Source: Bdellovibrionales bacterium
GTDB taxonomy: Bacteria; Bdellovibrionota; Bacteriovoracia; Bacteriovoracales; Bacteriovoracaceae
Direction: 5' to 3'
Length of the DNA stretch: 64,000 nucleotides
Assembly (NCBI GenBank): GCA_018646675.1
Contig: JABGUH010000012.1
Coordinates: 98,992-162,991 of the forward strand
Numbering within the stretch: the first letter of the stretch is position 1; every line of letters begins with the position of its first letter. Both the position numbers and the translations under genes were made by a program. The notes under the pieces were generated by a model. That model saw only the letters and a list, made by a program, of their open reading frames with translations. It had not been told where the DNA came from and did not search any database. Below, one piece after another: positions 58,164-64,000 of the stretch.

Positions 58164-58203
58164 CTTTTCATTCCTTTATATTGGTGGTGCTACTTTTTTA
58201 CTA

Positions 58204-58521
58204 TTAAATCCATCCTTTAGGCTTGGGAAGACCGCCTATCTTTGCCGCTTTTCTGGCCGGGCCACCTGGAAATAGGGAGTACATCTCTTTGGTGTTGACT
58301 CCACTCTGCTTGGTAATCTTACGAATTGAAGGTACACTCCCGCTCGTCTCAAACTCTTTACGCATAAAATTGATTACCTGCATATGCTTATCATTAATTT
58401 CGGTGATCTCTTCCTCTAGCGCCAGGGCCTTTGCAACCTCATCACTCCAATCATTGACATTTACTAAATGTCCATCAGCATCAAGCTCAACTTGTTTTCC
58501 TGCGATCTCTTTAGTAGTCAT
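58204..58521 (-). CDS. DsrC/TusE family protein without the conserved cysteines (RspA-like)
   Basis: A 105-residue protein with the family fold and C-terminal arm: INFMRKEFETSGSVPSIRKIT and LFPGGPARKAAKIGGLPKPKGWI as the arm. DsrC carries two Cys in that arm, in ACKIAGL and KPTGC; here they are Ala93 and Trp104. TusE keeps only the last one. Homologues with neither are thought to be regulatory (RspA group), since they cannot carry sulfur. It stands between the DUF1641 and DsrE genes in the sulfide group. The fold call is strong; the regulatory role comes from family knowledge. Confidence 0.88.
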   Translation of the reverse strand: MTTKEIAGKQVELDADGHLVNVNDWSDEVAKALALEEEITEINDKHMQVINFMRKEFETSGSVPSIRKITKQSGVNTKEMYSLFPGGPARKAAKIGGLPKPKGWI

Positions 58522-58539
58522 CTCTCTCTCCTTCGATTT

Positions 58540-59238
58540 TTACTGTTCCAGTTGCTCTCGCCCCTGGTCACTCTTGGTTAAACACTGATTTAAAAAACTA
58601 ATTGATAGGTGGATAAAACGTCGGACATTTTGTGAAGTCATCATCTTCAACAATCCCCAAAAAGAGACACTCTGGGGAGGAGTTGAGTCGAATGACTGAT
58701 AGGTTTCCAACGTCGTCCCCATCATCGTATGCAATTTTGGATTGGCCAGCCCTTTAAGAACTTTTGCTAGTTGGTCACTATTGTCTCTTAACTGCTCCAA
58801 CTCTTCTTTTGTGAAAGATGCCATGGTTTTATCTGATATCTCTCGGATTGTTATTAATAGGTCAAAGTAACCTTTCTGAGTGATATCTTCTAATGTGTCA
58901 ACGCTATCACGAAAAACCGAATGCATGATCGGTGTCGCTTCCTGCATCAAGTCGGAGAACTTTTCCATATTCTCCACCATCATAATAAAATTATCACTAT
59001 TGCGGGCCAAAGTCTTCATTAGATAGGCGATTTTTTCCATATCTATCTGTTCACTAACTGAGTCTAGCTCATGAGCGGTTTTTATATAAGCCTCTTTTCC
59101 CACGAGCGTTAGTTCAGATTTTAAATCCTGTAGCATTAAGCGGTTACGCTTTTGCATTTCCAGTTCACTGTTAACCACATCAAGTTTGCTGTTTATTGAT
59201 GCTAGTTGTTCTTCAATTGTTAGGTTGTTACTACTCAT
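58540..59238 (-). CDS. DUF1641-type helical protein
   Basis: A 232-residue, largely helical, soluble protein with coiled-coil at the start (about 8-45, EEQLASINSKLDVVNSELEM) and a C-terminal segment LANPKLHTMMGTTLETYQ/FWGLLKMMTSQNVRR that resembles DUF1641. The family often lies beside sulfide:quinone oxidoreductase or formate dehydrogenase genes, function unknown. It is 30 bases after sqr and 18 before the DsrC homologue, so it is co-transcribed. It may be an accessory or membrane-recruiting factor for SQR. Confidence 0.75.
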   Translation of the reverse strand: MSSNNLTIEEQLASINSKLDVVNSELEMQKRNRLMLQDLKSELTLVGKEAYIKTAHELDSVSEQIDMEKIAYLMKTLARNSDNFIMMVENMEKFSDLMQEATPIMHSVFRDSVDTLEDITQKGYFDLLITIREISDKTMASFTKEELEQLRDNSDQLAKVLKGLANPKLHTMMGTTLETYQSFDSTPPQSVSFWGLLKMMTSQNVRRFIHLSISFLNQCLTKSDQGREQLEQ

Positions 59239-59268
59239 ATTTGCCTCGATAATTAATTAAAGATAGAG

Positions 59269-60498
59269 TTAACGTCTTTTGCCGGCCATCAACATCTCTG
59301 GCCCAATAGGTAGATCTTCGCCCCGTAGTAGAAGATTCCAATAAACCCAGCGGAACATCATCTTACCATAGTGGTTCATTGCACTTTCGCCTAGTAGAGT
59401 GAAAGGGCCAACCCCTGGTAGGGGGAATTTTCCGGGTAGCGGTTCAGTGGTGTAGTTAAAATCTATTAACATTCCCTTGCCAAAACCGGACTCAATAAAA
59501 CAGTTGGCGTGGCCGTCAAATTTTGCCTTAAGCTCTTTGCCGGCAATATAACTCAAAATATTTTCAATTAAGATGTCAGCTTCAAAGTGGGCAACTGACC
59601 CTGCTTTAGATGCAGGCAGTGTTGTGGCATCTCCGATGACAAAAATATTTTGGTGATCTTTAGATTGTAGCGTCTCATTATCGGTTGGGATAAATCGTAA
59701 CTCATCTCCCATCTCACTATCTTCTACAACTGAACTTCCCATATTCGTTGGGATAGTTACCAGTAAGTCAAATGGTAGCTCCTTGCCGCCGTGAGAGACT
59801 ATTTTTTTATTTTCATTATCTACTTGACCAATGTCAAACTCTGTTACTAATTTGATCCCCTTCTTTTTTAGAAAATCACCTAAAATGGCAGAGGCCCTAG
59901 GCTTGGTAAAAGCTCCAGGTAGGGGAGTAGCATAAGTGATTTCAACTTTATCTCGAATCCCCTTGTTGGTAAAAAATTCATCGGCCAAGAAGAGAAATTC
60001 CAAAGGAGCAACTGGACATTTGATCGGCATCTCCGTTAGGTTAAGAATCATCTTCCCGCCCTCCCAGTCGGTTAGGAAGTCTGCTAGTTTTGCCGCTCCG
60101 TCCGGAGTATAAAAATCGAAGATACTCTTTTGCCATAGGGGGCCCTTTAGCCCTTCAGTCTCATCCGGCTCGATGGTACAACCAGTGGCGACAATTAGAA
60201 TGTCATAGCTGACGGGTTGACCAGCTTCAAGTTGGATTAGATTATTTTTGGGATCAATTTTAGTGACAGTATCAAAGATGGCATTTGTTCCCAGTGGATA
60301 GAAGTCGATTTTTTTTCTGACGATATCTTTGGAGGTGTAAATACCAAAAGGGACGAATAGAAATCCCGGCTGATAGTAGTGATTTTTATCCCGATCAATT
60401 ATTGTTAGAGACCATTGGTCACGATCTAAAGTGTGACTTAGCTTGTTTAACATCATGGTCCCGGCGGTTCCGCCTCCTAAAATTACTATCTTTTTCAT
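59269..60498 (-). CDS. sqr: Sulfide:quinone oxidoreductase family flavoprotein
   Basis: A 409-residue FAD enzyme: VILGGGTAGTMM (FAD Rossmann), HYYQPGFLFVPFG, IVATGC (Cys107), IKCPVAPLEF (Cys161), FVIGDATTLP (FAD) and HANCFIE (Cys333). Cys161 and Cys333 fit the pair that binds sulfide sulfur in SQR; the third lies near the flavin. It would oxidise sulfide to polysulfide and pass electrons to quinone at the inner membrane. The C-terminal FRWVYWNLLLRGE amphipathic segment could be the membrane foot. It follows the ArsR gene by 23 bases. Confidence 0.92.
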   Translation of the reverse strand: MKKIVILGGGTAGTMMLNKLSHTLDRDQWSLTIIDRDKNHYYQPGFLFVPFGIYTSKDIVRKKIDFYPLGTNAIFDTVTKIDPKNNLIQLEAGQPVSYDILIVATGCTIEPDETEGLKGPLWQKSIFDFYTPDGAAKLADFLTDWEGGKMILNLTEMPIKCPVAPLEFLFLADEFFTNKGIRDKVEITYATPLPGAFTKPRASAILGDFLKKKGIKLVTEFDIGQVDNENKKIVSHGGKELPFDLLVTIPTNMGSSVVEDSEMGDELRFIPTDNETLQSKDHQNIFVIGDATTLPASKAGSVAHFEADILIENILSYIAGKELKAKFDGHANCFIESGFGKGMLIDFNYTTEPLPGKFPLPGVGPFTLLGESAMNHYGKMMFRWVYWNLLLRGEDLPIGPEMLMAGKRR

Positions 60499-60521
60499 GG
60501 TGTTCTCTCTCCTCTCAATTA

Positions 60522-60860
60522 TTAGAACTTTTCGTTATTATTGTCATTGGTTGGTAAAGTAGCGCTGATGTTATTGTCACGAAGTACTTTGGAGATCTCC
60601 TCCATCGCTTTGAATAGTTCCGGCTGCTTCATCTGGCAGTAGACAAAGCGGCCATCTTTACGTTGATTAATAATATTTAGCAGGCGCAGAAGTTTTAGCT
60701 GCTGGCTGACATTATGTTTGGATTTTCCAACTGCAGCACTGAGGGTGTTGACATTCTTCTCTACGCCATCACGTAGTTCGCATAGAATATGCAGCCTTAG
60801 TGGGTTGGAGAAAAGAGAGAAGAAAGATGCCATTTGATCGCATTGATTTTTGTAACTCAT
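60522..60860 (-). CDS. ArsR-family regulator heading the sqr group
   Basis: A 112-residue winged-helix protein: FSNPLRLHILCELRDG, SKHNVSQQLKLLRLLNIIN as recognition helix, and RKDGRFVYCQM wing. Cys7, Cys27 and Cys75 are candidates for thiol sensing. Cys27 matches the alpha-2 Cys of SqrR/BigR proteins, but the C-terminal Cys of that group is absent. It is the first gene of the sqr operon, so autoregulation is probable. The tail is Asn-rich. Confidence 0.9.
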   Translation of the reverse strand: MSYKNQCDQMASFFSLFSNPLRLHILCELRDGVEKNVNTLSAAVGKSKHNVSQQLKLLRLLNIINQRKDGRFVYCQMKQPELFKAMEEISKVLRDNNISATLPTNDNNNEKF

Positions 60861-60902
60861 AACTAGTCACCAGGGCAGTTAAAAGGTTAAGAAGTTAAGA
60901 TA

Positions 60903-60931
60903 CTATTAAACTATTAAAGTAAAATGAGCAA
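60903..60931 (-). promoter_or_regulatory. Possible promoter of the sqr operon with tandem CTATTAAA
   Basis: On the minus strand TTGCTC (60931-60926) and TAATAG (60908-60903) are 17 bases apart, a weak -35/-10 pair placed about 40 bases before the ArsR start. CTATTAAA occurs twice head to tail on the plus strand (60903-60910, 60911-60918) and covers the -10. Overlap of a direct repeat with the -10 would suit a repressor. Confidence 0.3.
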
Positions 60932-60933
60932 CC

Positions 60934-60947
60934 ATAATTGTAATTAT
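60934..60947. promoter_or_regulatory. Dyad in the divergent ArsR-ArsR gap, candidate operator
   Basis: ATAATT-GT-AATTAT is a perfect 6-2-6 inverted repeat in the AT-rich gap between the two arsR genes. ArsR proteins bind AT-rich 12-2-12-like dyads of this sort. It sits just upstream of the proposed sqr-side -35 and 83 bases before the plus-strand arsR. Confidence 0.4.
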
Positions 60948-61029
60948 TTACAGCTTTACTCCCATTTTATTTTGCGATGCGCTAGGTGTTTGCTGGACAG
61001 GTAGAATAACCCCGTGTTAATATTATTAT

Positions 61030-61341
61030 ATGACAATAAAAGATCCAAAGACGATGAATGATCGCTCTCAACGAATTGCCGCCCTGTTGAAAACCATGGC
61101 CCATCCAGGCCGTCTGATGATTCTTTGTCATTTGGCGACGGATGAACAGTCTGTATCCGATTTAGAGCGCAAATGCAGTATCTGTCAGTCCCAAGTTTCT
61201 CAATTTTTAAAACGGATGCAGTATGAAGGAATTGTAGAGTCGCGTAAGGAGGGGAAGTTTGTTGTCTATAGTATTAAGGATCAACGAATTTTAGAGCTAA
61301 TCCACTCGCTTGAGAAGATCTTCTGCCAGGAAGACGAGTAG
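61030..61341 (+). CDS. SqrR/BigR-type ArsR-family sulfide/persulfide-responsive repressor
   Basis: A 103-residue ArsR protein: MAHPGRLMILCHLATDEQ, SQSQ-type recognition helix (CQSQVSQFLKRM) and RKEGKFVVYSI wing. Cys33 in LMILC and Cys99 in the C-terminal KIFCQ match the two thiols that form an intramolecular polysulfide bridge in SqrR, BigR and YgaV. Cys49 and Cys52 (KCSIC) are extra. It is divergent from the sqr operon, the expected place for its repressor. No Shine-Dalgarno is evident before ATG 61030; ATG 61054 is an alternative. Confidence 0.9.
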   Translation: MTIKDPKTMNDRSQRIAALLKTMAHPGRLMILCHLATDEQSVSDLERKCSICQSQVSQFLKRMQYEGIVESRKEGKFVVYSIKDQRILELIHSLEKIFCQEDE

Positions 61342-61808
61342 CTTTAGAGAACCTGAGCAAATATCATTGCTGAGAACAGTAGAAATGTTGAGTAATAAAG
61401 GATCTGATTTAGATGCTCTTGTGGCCACATGGCTGAACCTCTTATTTAACGGCAAAATTGTTAACTTTTATAATTTATGATCCGGAATGTAGCACCCTTT
61501 TCGTTGCAGTAGGTGGTATTGAGTAAAATTTTCATATTTGATGCTAGCTTGATCCTCCTAACCCTGTGGAGAGGCTTGATTCCTAGAACTTCGGATAGTA
61601 AAGCTTTTTGCCCATATCTGACGCTTTAAAGTTGGCACTTTTTTATCTGGGGGCCTCAAAAGCCTAATCAATTTCTGATCATTCAAGATATCTTTTTCTT
61701 TTAATCTACTAATATTTCATCTTTTCAATATGTTGTGCTTTCAAAAGTGACAACACTCCTTGCAATAGAAAAATGATCAGAAATCAGTTATAATAACAGG
61801 AGCACAAG
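61342..61808. other. Non-coding gap of 467 bases
   Basis: No credible ORF and no tRNA-like fold is seen. It is AT-rich, especially 61680-61740. The only strong structure is a 13-bp inverted repeat: ATTTCTGATCATT (61671-61683) and AATGATCAGAAAT (61772-61784), 88 bases apart, each with a TGATCA palindrome at its core. The second copy is 24 bases before the next ATG. GTGGAGAGGC and similar GC-richer bits around 61570 do not form a clear terminator. Confidence 0.6.
61671..61784. repeat. 13-bp inverted repeat pair around TGATCA
   Basis: Copies at 61671-61683 and 61772-61784 are exact reverse complements. Because each half contains TGATCA, they could be two separate protein sites or the stem of a long-range hairpin in the leader of the 61809 gene. 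Confidence 0.6.
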
Positions 61809-62273
61809 ATGGGAAATGAGATGATTGATACTTTAAAATATTCAAAAAAATTGGAAGAGTCTGGTGTTCCACCAGAGCAGGCAGAGGCACATGTCTATCT
61901 GCTGGCGGATCTTCTTGAAAGTAACCTTGCAAAAAGGCGGGATGTTCAAGGAGTAGATAAAAATATCGAGTTTTTACGAGCTGAAACCAAGAGGGATATT
62001 CAAGGAGTCGAAAGAAATATCGAGGTTTTACGAGCTGAAACCAAGAAGGATATTCAAGGAGTTGAAAGAAATATCGAGGTTTTACGAGCTGAAACCAAGA
62101 AGGATATTCAAGGAGTTGAAAGAAATATCGAGGTTTTACGAGCTGAAACCAAGCGAGATATTCAGGATGTTAAAAAAGAGATCGAAATCATGGGCCATAA
62201 ATTAACTATCAAAATGGGGGCAATGGGAGTAACCGGAGTCGCTCTTCTCACTGCAATTCAGAAATTACTTTAG
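61809..62273 (+). CDS. Repeat coiled-coil protein with C-terminal membrane helix (DUF1640-like)
   Basis: A 154-residue protein. The N-terminus DTLKYSKKLEESGVPPEQAEAHVYLLADL resembles the start of DUF1640/CCDC90-type proteins (written here as two motifs, DTLKYSKKLEESG and PPEQAEAHVYLLADL). Four 18-residue repeats follow (residues 45-116, consensus DIQGVERNIEVLRAETKK), then a C-terminal hydrophobic segment (about 136-152, GVTGVALLTAIQKLL) that may anchor it in the membrane. AGGAG stands six bases before the ATG. The TSP1 gene starts ten bases after its stop. Function of the family in bacteria is unknown. Confidence 0.8.
   Translation: MGNEMIDTLKYSKKLEESGVPPEQAEAHVYLLADLLESNLAKRRDVQGVDKNIEFLRAETKRDIQGVERNIEVLRAETKKDIQGVERNIEVLRAETKKDIQGVERNIEVLRAETKRDIQDVKKEIEIMGHKLTIKMGAMGVTGVALLTAIQKLL
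61941..62156 (+). repeat. Four tandem 54-bp repeats in the coiled-coil gene
   Basis: Units 61941-61994 (diverged), 61995-62048, 62049-62102 and 62103-62156 are nearly identical in DNA, each coding for 18 residues. A partial fifth unit begins at 62157. High DNA identity implies recent expansion. Confidence 0.95.
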
Positions 62274-62282
62274 GATCAGGCG

Positions 62283-62930
62283 GTGAGTAACAAAGTGTTT
62301 ACAAATATGCTAACTCTTATCATCACTGTGCTCTTTTTTAGTAAAGGGTGGGCGGTCGATACTCAGGATGAGGGGTTTTATCTTGGTAGTAGTGTAACAA
62401 AAATTCTCGATGTACACAGTAACTGCAAGAAAATAAGCAACAGTAGCAATATTGATTACTTTATCCCAACTAAACTGGAGAGTGACTGGACAAACTTCCT
62501 AGATCATATGCCTAATGATGTTACGAAGGCGGAGTGTCCAATAGATGGTGTCTGGAGTACTTGGGGCAGTTGGAGTGGCTACTCATCCTGTTCTGCTAGC
62601 TGTGGTGGCGGCACTAAATCTCGAAGTCGCACCCGTACATGCACTAATCCAGAACCGGCTTATGGTGGAAATGATTGCTCAGGCAGTACGACAGAGAGTC
62701 AATCAACCAGCTGCAATACCCAAGGTTGTGCGCCCATCTATGTTACTTGCAGTTCGTGGGGGTACAGATATTACACCTGTGGCACTGGTACAAGCTCGAT
62801 TAGCTCAATTGCTGTGCAGGCGAAATACTCAGGATCGGCCTGTACCAGTGGATCTTCATTTGGAAAGTTAAACAACTCCACCATGTGGGTTAATCGTGGA
62901 TGTAGGGCAAAATTTAGAATTACACCATGA
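62283..62930 (+). CDS. Secreted thrombospondin type 1 / DUF3011-like protein
   Basis: A 215-residue exported protein. A signal peptide (about 1-24) is followed by a region of unknown fold (25-85), then a thrombospondin type 1 repeat (about 88-150): [20 protein letters not shown], then RSRTRTC and CNTQGC, which preserves the Trp ladder, the Arg ladder and six Cys. The C-terminus (about 152-213) matches DUF3011: [38 protein letters not shown]1 is common in animal and apicomplexan adhesins and uncommon in bacteria. GTG 62283 lies ten bases after the previous stop, with AGGATCAGG upstream. Probably a surface or extracellular adhesive protein. Confidence 0.82.
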   Translation: MSNKVFTNMLTLIITVLFFSKGWAVDTQDEGFYLGSSVTKILDVHSNCKKISNSSNIDYFIPTKLESDWTNFLDHMPNDVTKAECPIDGVWSTWGSWSGYSSCSASCGGGTKSRSRTRTCTNPEPAYGGNDCSGSTTESQSTSCNTQGCAPIYVTCSSWGYRYYTCGTGTSSISSIAVQAKYSGSACTSGSSFGKLNNSTMWVNRGCRAKFRITP

Positions 62931-62938
62931 TAAGATGG

Positions 62939-64000
62939 CTAATTTTTTTGAGATCTATTTTGTTCTAGGTGCTCAATACGCTCTTGTAACTGCTTTATCA
63001 TTCGTTGCTGCTCTTTAATCGCTTCGATTAGAGGGGCAACTAGATTACCATATTTTACCGCTTTTAGCCCACTGTTAGGATCAGTTATTACTAGATCGGG
63101 ATAGACCTCTTCCACCTCTTGGGCAATTAGGCCAATCTCAGGCTCTCCGCTATTTTCCCAATTAAATGAGACGCCACGCATCTCTAAAATTTTCTCCAAG
63201 GCGTCAGGCAAGGAGGCAATATTTCGCTTTAAACGCTGGTCAGATGTATATATAAAACTGGTCGCTTTAATTGAACCATCAACCTGCAATTTTACTGTAG
63301 GGATATCTACCCCAATCCCGACTTTGCCACCAGCATAGTTAATCCCTCCGGTAGCACTAGACCACCTCTGATCAACTACATCTAATTTATTATCATTTAG
63401 GTCCGTTAGTTGCATTTGAATATTACTGGTCACACCATCTAAATCGTTAAGCTCATTATTGTCGACTCTCCCTGTACCTAGGTTGTCTATTGACGGACAG
63501 TTGGTACCATCGCTTTGACATAGGCTATTTGATCCAACCTTTACGTCGCTTGAGGCGGTAATTGTTCCCGAAGCGGTTAACTCCGCAGCGGTAATTGTTC
63601 CCGAAGTGGTTAACTCCGCAGCGGTAATTGTCCCCGAAGCAGTTATATTACCATCTACTTCCAGCTTTGCTGATGGCGTCGCCGTCCCAATCCCTACATC
63701 ACCGCCATTGTAAAAAGCGTCGGTTCCACTATCGGTAAAAGCACCGCTCCCCGACCCTGTAGGCCAGGAGGTACGACAAACTCCATTGATACAAAGTGTA
63801 TTTCCAGCAGGGCCCACATCTAAAGTTCCGGCCGGTGTCGAGGTACCAAAACCGACATAACCACCATCGGCGATAGTCATGCCATTACCACTGTCATCAG
63901 TTAACTGTAGACCTCCTGAACCTGAAGCTCGTAGCGTGTTAACTGGAAAGGAGTCGAAGGCATTTTGGGGATCATTAATAGCAATAGCGGCCCACTTTCC
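62939..64000 (-). CDS. Tail-fibre-like protein with S74 chaperone domain (partial)
   Basis: The frame is open from the window edge, so the 5' end lies outside; 353 codons are visible. ATG 63880 is internal. The visible part has Gly/Ser/Thr-rich, beta-helix-like repeats (VGIGTATPSAKLEVDG, ASGTITAAEL), as in trimeric fibre proteins. The C-terminus is a peptidase S74 intramolecular chaperone: YTSDQRLKRNIASLPDAL with the catalytic Ser, EIGLIAQEVEEVYPDLV and YGNLVAPLIEAIKEQQ, ending in a coiled coil. These domains self-cleave after trimerisation. No phage gene is next to it, so it may be a surface fibre rather than phage. It converges on the TSP1 gene with eight bases between. Confidence 0.88.
   Translation of the reverse strand, partial: GKWAAIAINDPQNAFDSFPVNTLRASGSGGLQLTDDSGNGMTIADGGYVGFGTSTPAGTLDVGPAGNTLCINGVCRTSWPTGSGSGAFTDSGTDAFYNGGDVGIGTATPSAKLEVDGNITASGTITAAELTTSGTITAAELTASGTITASSDVKVGSNSLCQSDGTNCPSIDNLGTGRVDNNELNDLDGVTSNIQMQLTDLNDNKLDVVDQRWSSATGGINYAGGKVGIGVDIPTVKLQVDGSIKATSFIYTSDQRLKRNIASLPDALEKILEMRGVSFNWENSGEPEIGLIAQEVEEVYPDLVITDPNSGLKAVKYGNLVAPLIEAIKEQQRMIKQLQERIEHLEQNRSQKN
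63555..63644 (-). repeat. 33-bp tandem repeats in the S74 gene
   Basis: Units begin at 63555, 63588 and 63621 (the third is partial), each coding for 11 residues of the type ASGTITAAELT. They are nearly identical in DNA and lie in the fibre region. Confidence 0.9.

Noticed and set aside
61550..61600. GGCTTGATTCCTAG resembling a tRNA T-loop
   Set aside because: No acceptor stem, anticodon arm or D-loop could be placed around it.
61789..61794. Perfect TATAAT before the repeat coiled-coil gene
   Set aside because: A transcript from it would start at or inside the AGGAG ribosome site at 61798-61802, and no -35 is present at a suitable distance.

Overview
The window is chromosomal DNA of a Gram-negative, diderm bacterium, most likely a proteobacterium in the broad sense (delta-like or another deep branch; class not resolvable by eye). 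The basis is LPS export genes (lptC/A, lptB) followed by rpoN and hpf, an Mla/MCE lipid transport locus, minor pilins, and an FlhG-like ATPase beside an HTH protein. Composition looks fairly even, moderately AT-rich, with dense operons and many 1-4 base start/stop overlaps. I see no rRNA, tRNA, IS element, CRISPR array or integrase.

Layout. 1-1588: RNase G. 1607-10358 (minus strand): secreted EF-hand protein, two type IV minor pilins, a 1064-residue pilin-like protein without the position-5 glutamate, a small membrane protein, an orphan ParA with its own HTH, and a secreted proline-rich protein. Divergent from these, 10551-17639 encodes a 1540-residue VWA/coiled-coil/transmembrane protein and a hybrid histidine kinase whose phospho-acceptor histidine is arginine. 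Together these are my best candidate for an undescribed cell-surface system. 17686-24805: dihydroorotase, trypsin-like protease, glycosyltransferase, an MlaE-MlaF-MlaD locus whose ATPase has lost every catalytic motif, and a beta-keto acid cleavage enzyme. 24890-29326 (minus): GT2, aldo/keto reductase, MutS.

29506-33282: LptC-LptA fusion, LptB, RpoN, HPF. 33345-36737: a sensory trio (c-type heme Tll0287-like protein, PhnD-like binding protein, degenerate hybrid kinase). 36839-38645: a YbgF-like lipoprotein and a FecR-domain protein. 38801-46551: guaB, guaA, metF, metH. 46525-56636 (minus): a long run of LON-domain protein, leuS, FlhG/MinD-like ATPase, DnaJ-like/HTH protein, rluD, pgeF, VKOR-DsbA fusion, tatD and a canonical histidine kinase.

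56724-57671: manA. 57675-61341: a sulfide-response module (ArsR, sulfide:quinone oxidoreductase, DUF1641, a DsrC homologue without its cysteines, DsrE-like protein) with a divergent second ArsR of the SqrR/BigR cysteine pattern. 61342-61808 is non-coding. 61809-64000: accessory genes: a repeat coiled-coil protein, a secreted thrombospondin-1/DUF3011 protein, and the C-terminal part of an S74 tail-fibre-like protein cut by the window end.

A recurring theme is catalytically impaired members of enzyme families kept in intact operons: the MlaF-like ATPase, two histidine kinases and the DsrC homologue. All functional calls are from reading motifs; no database search was run.
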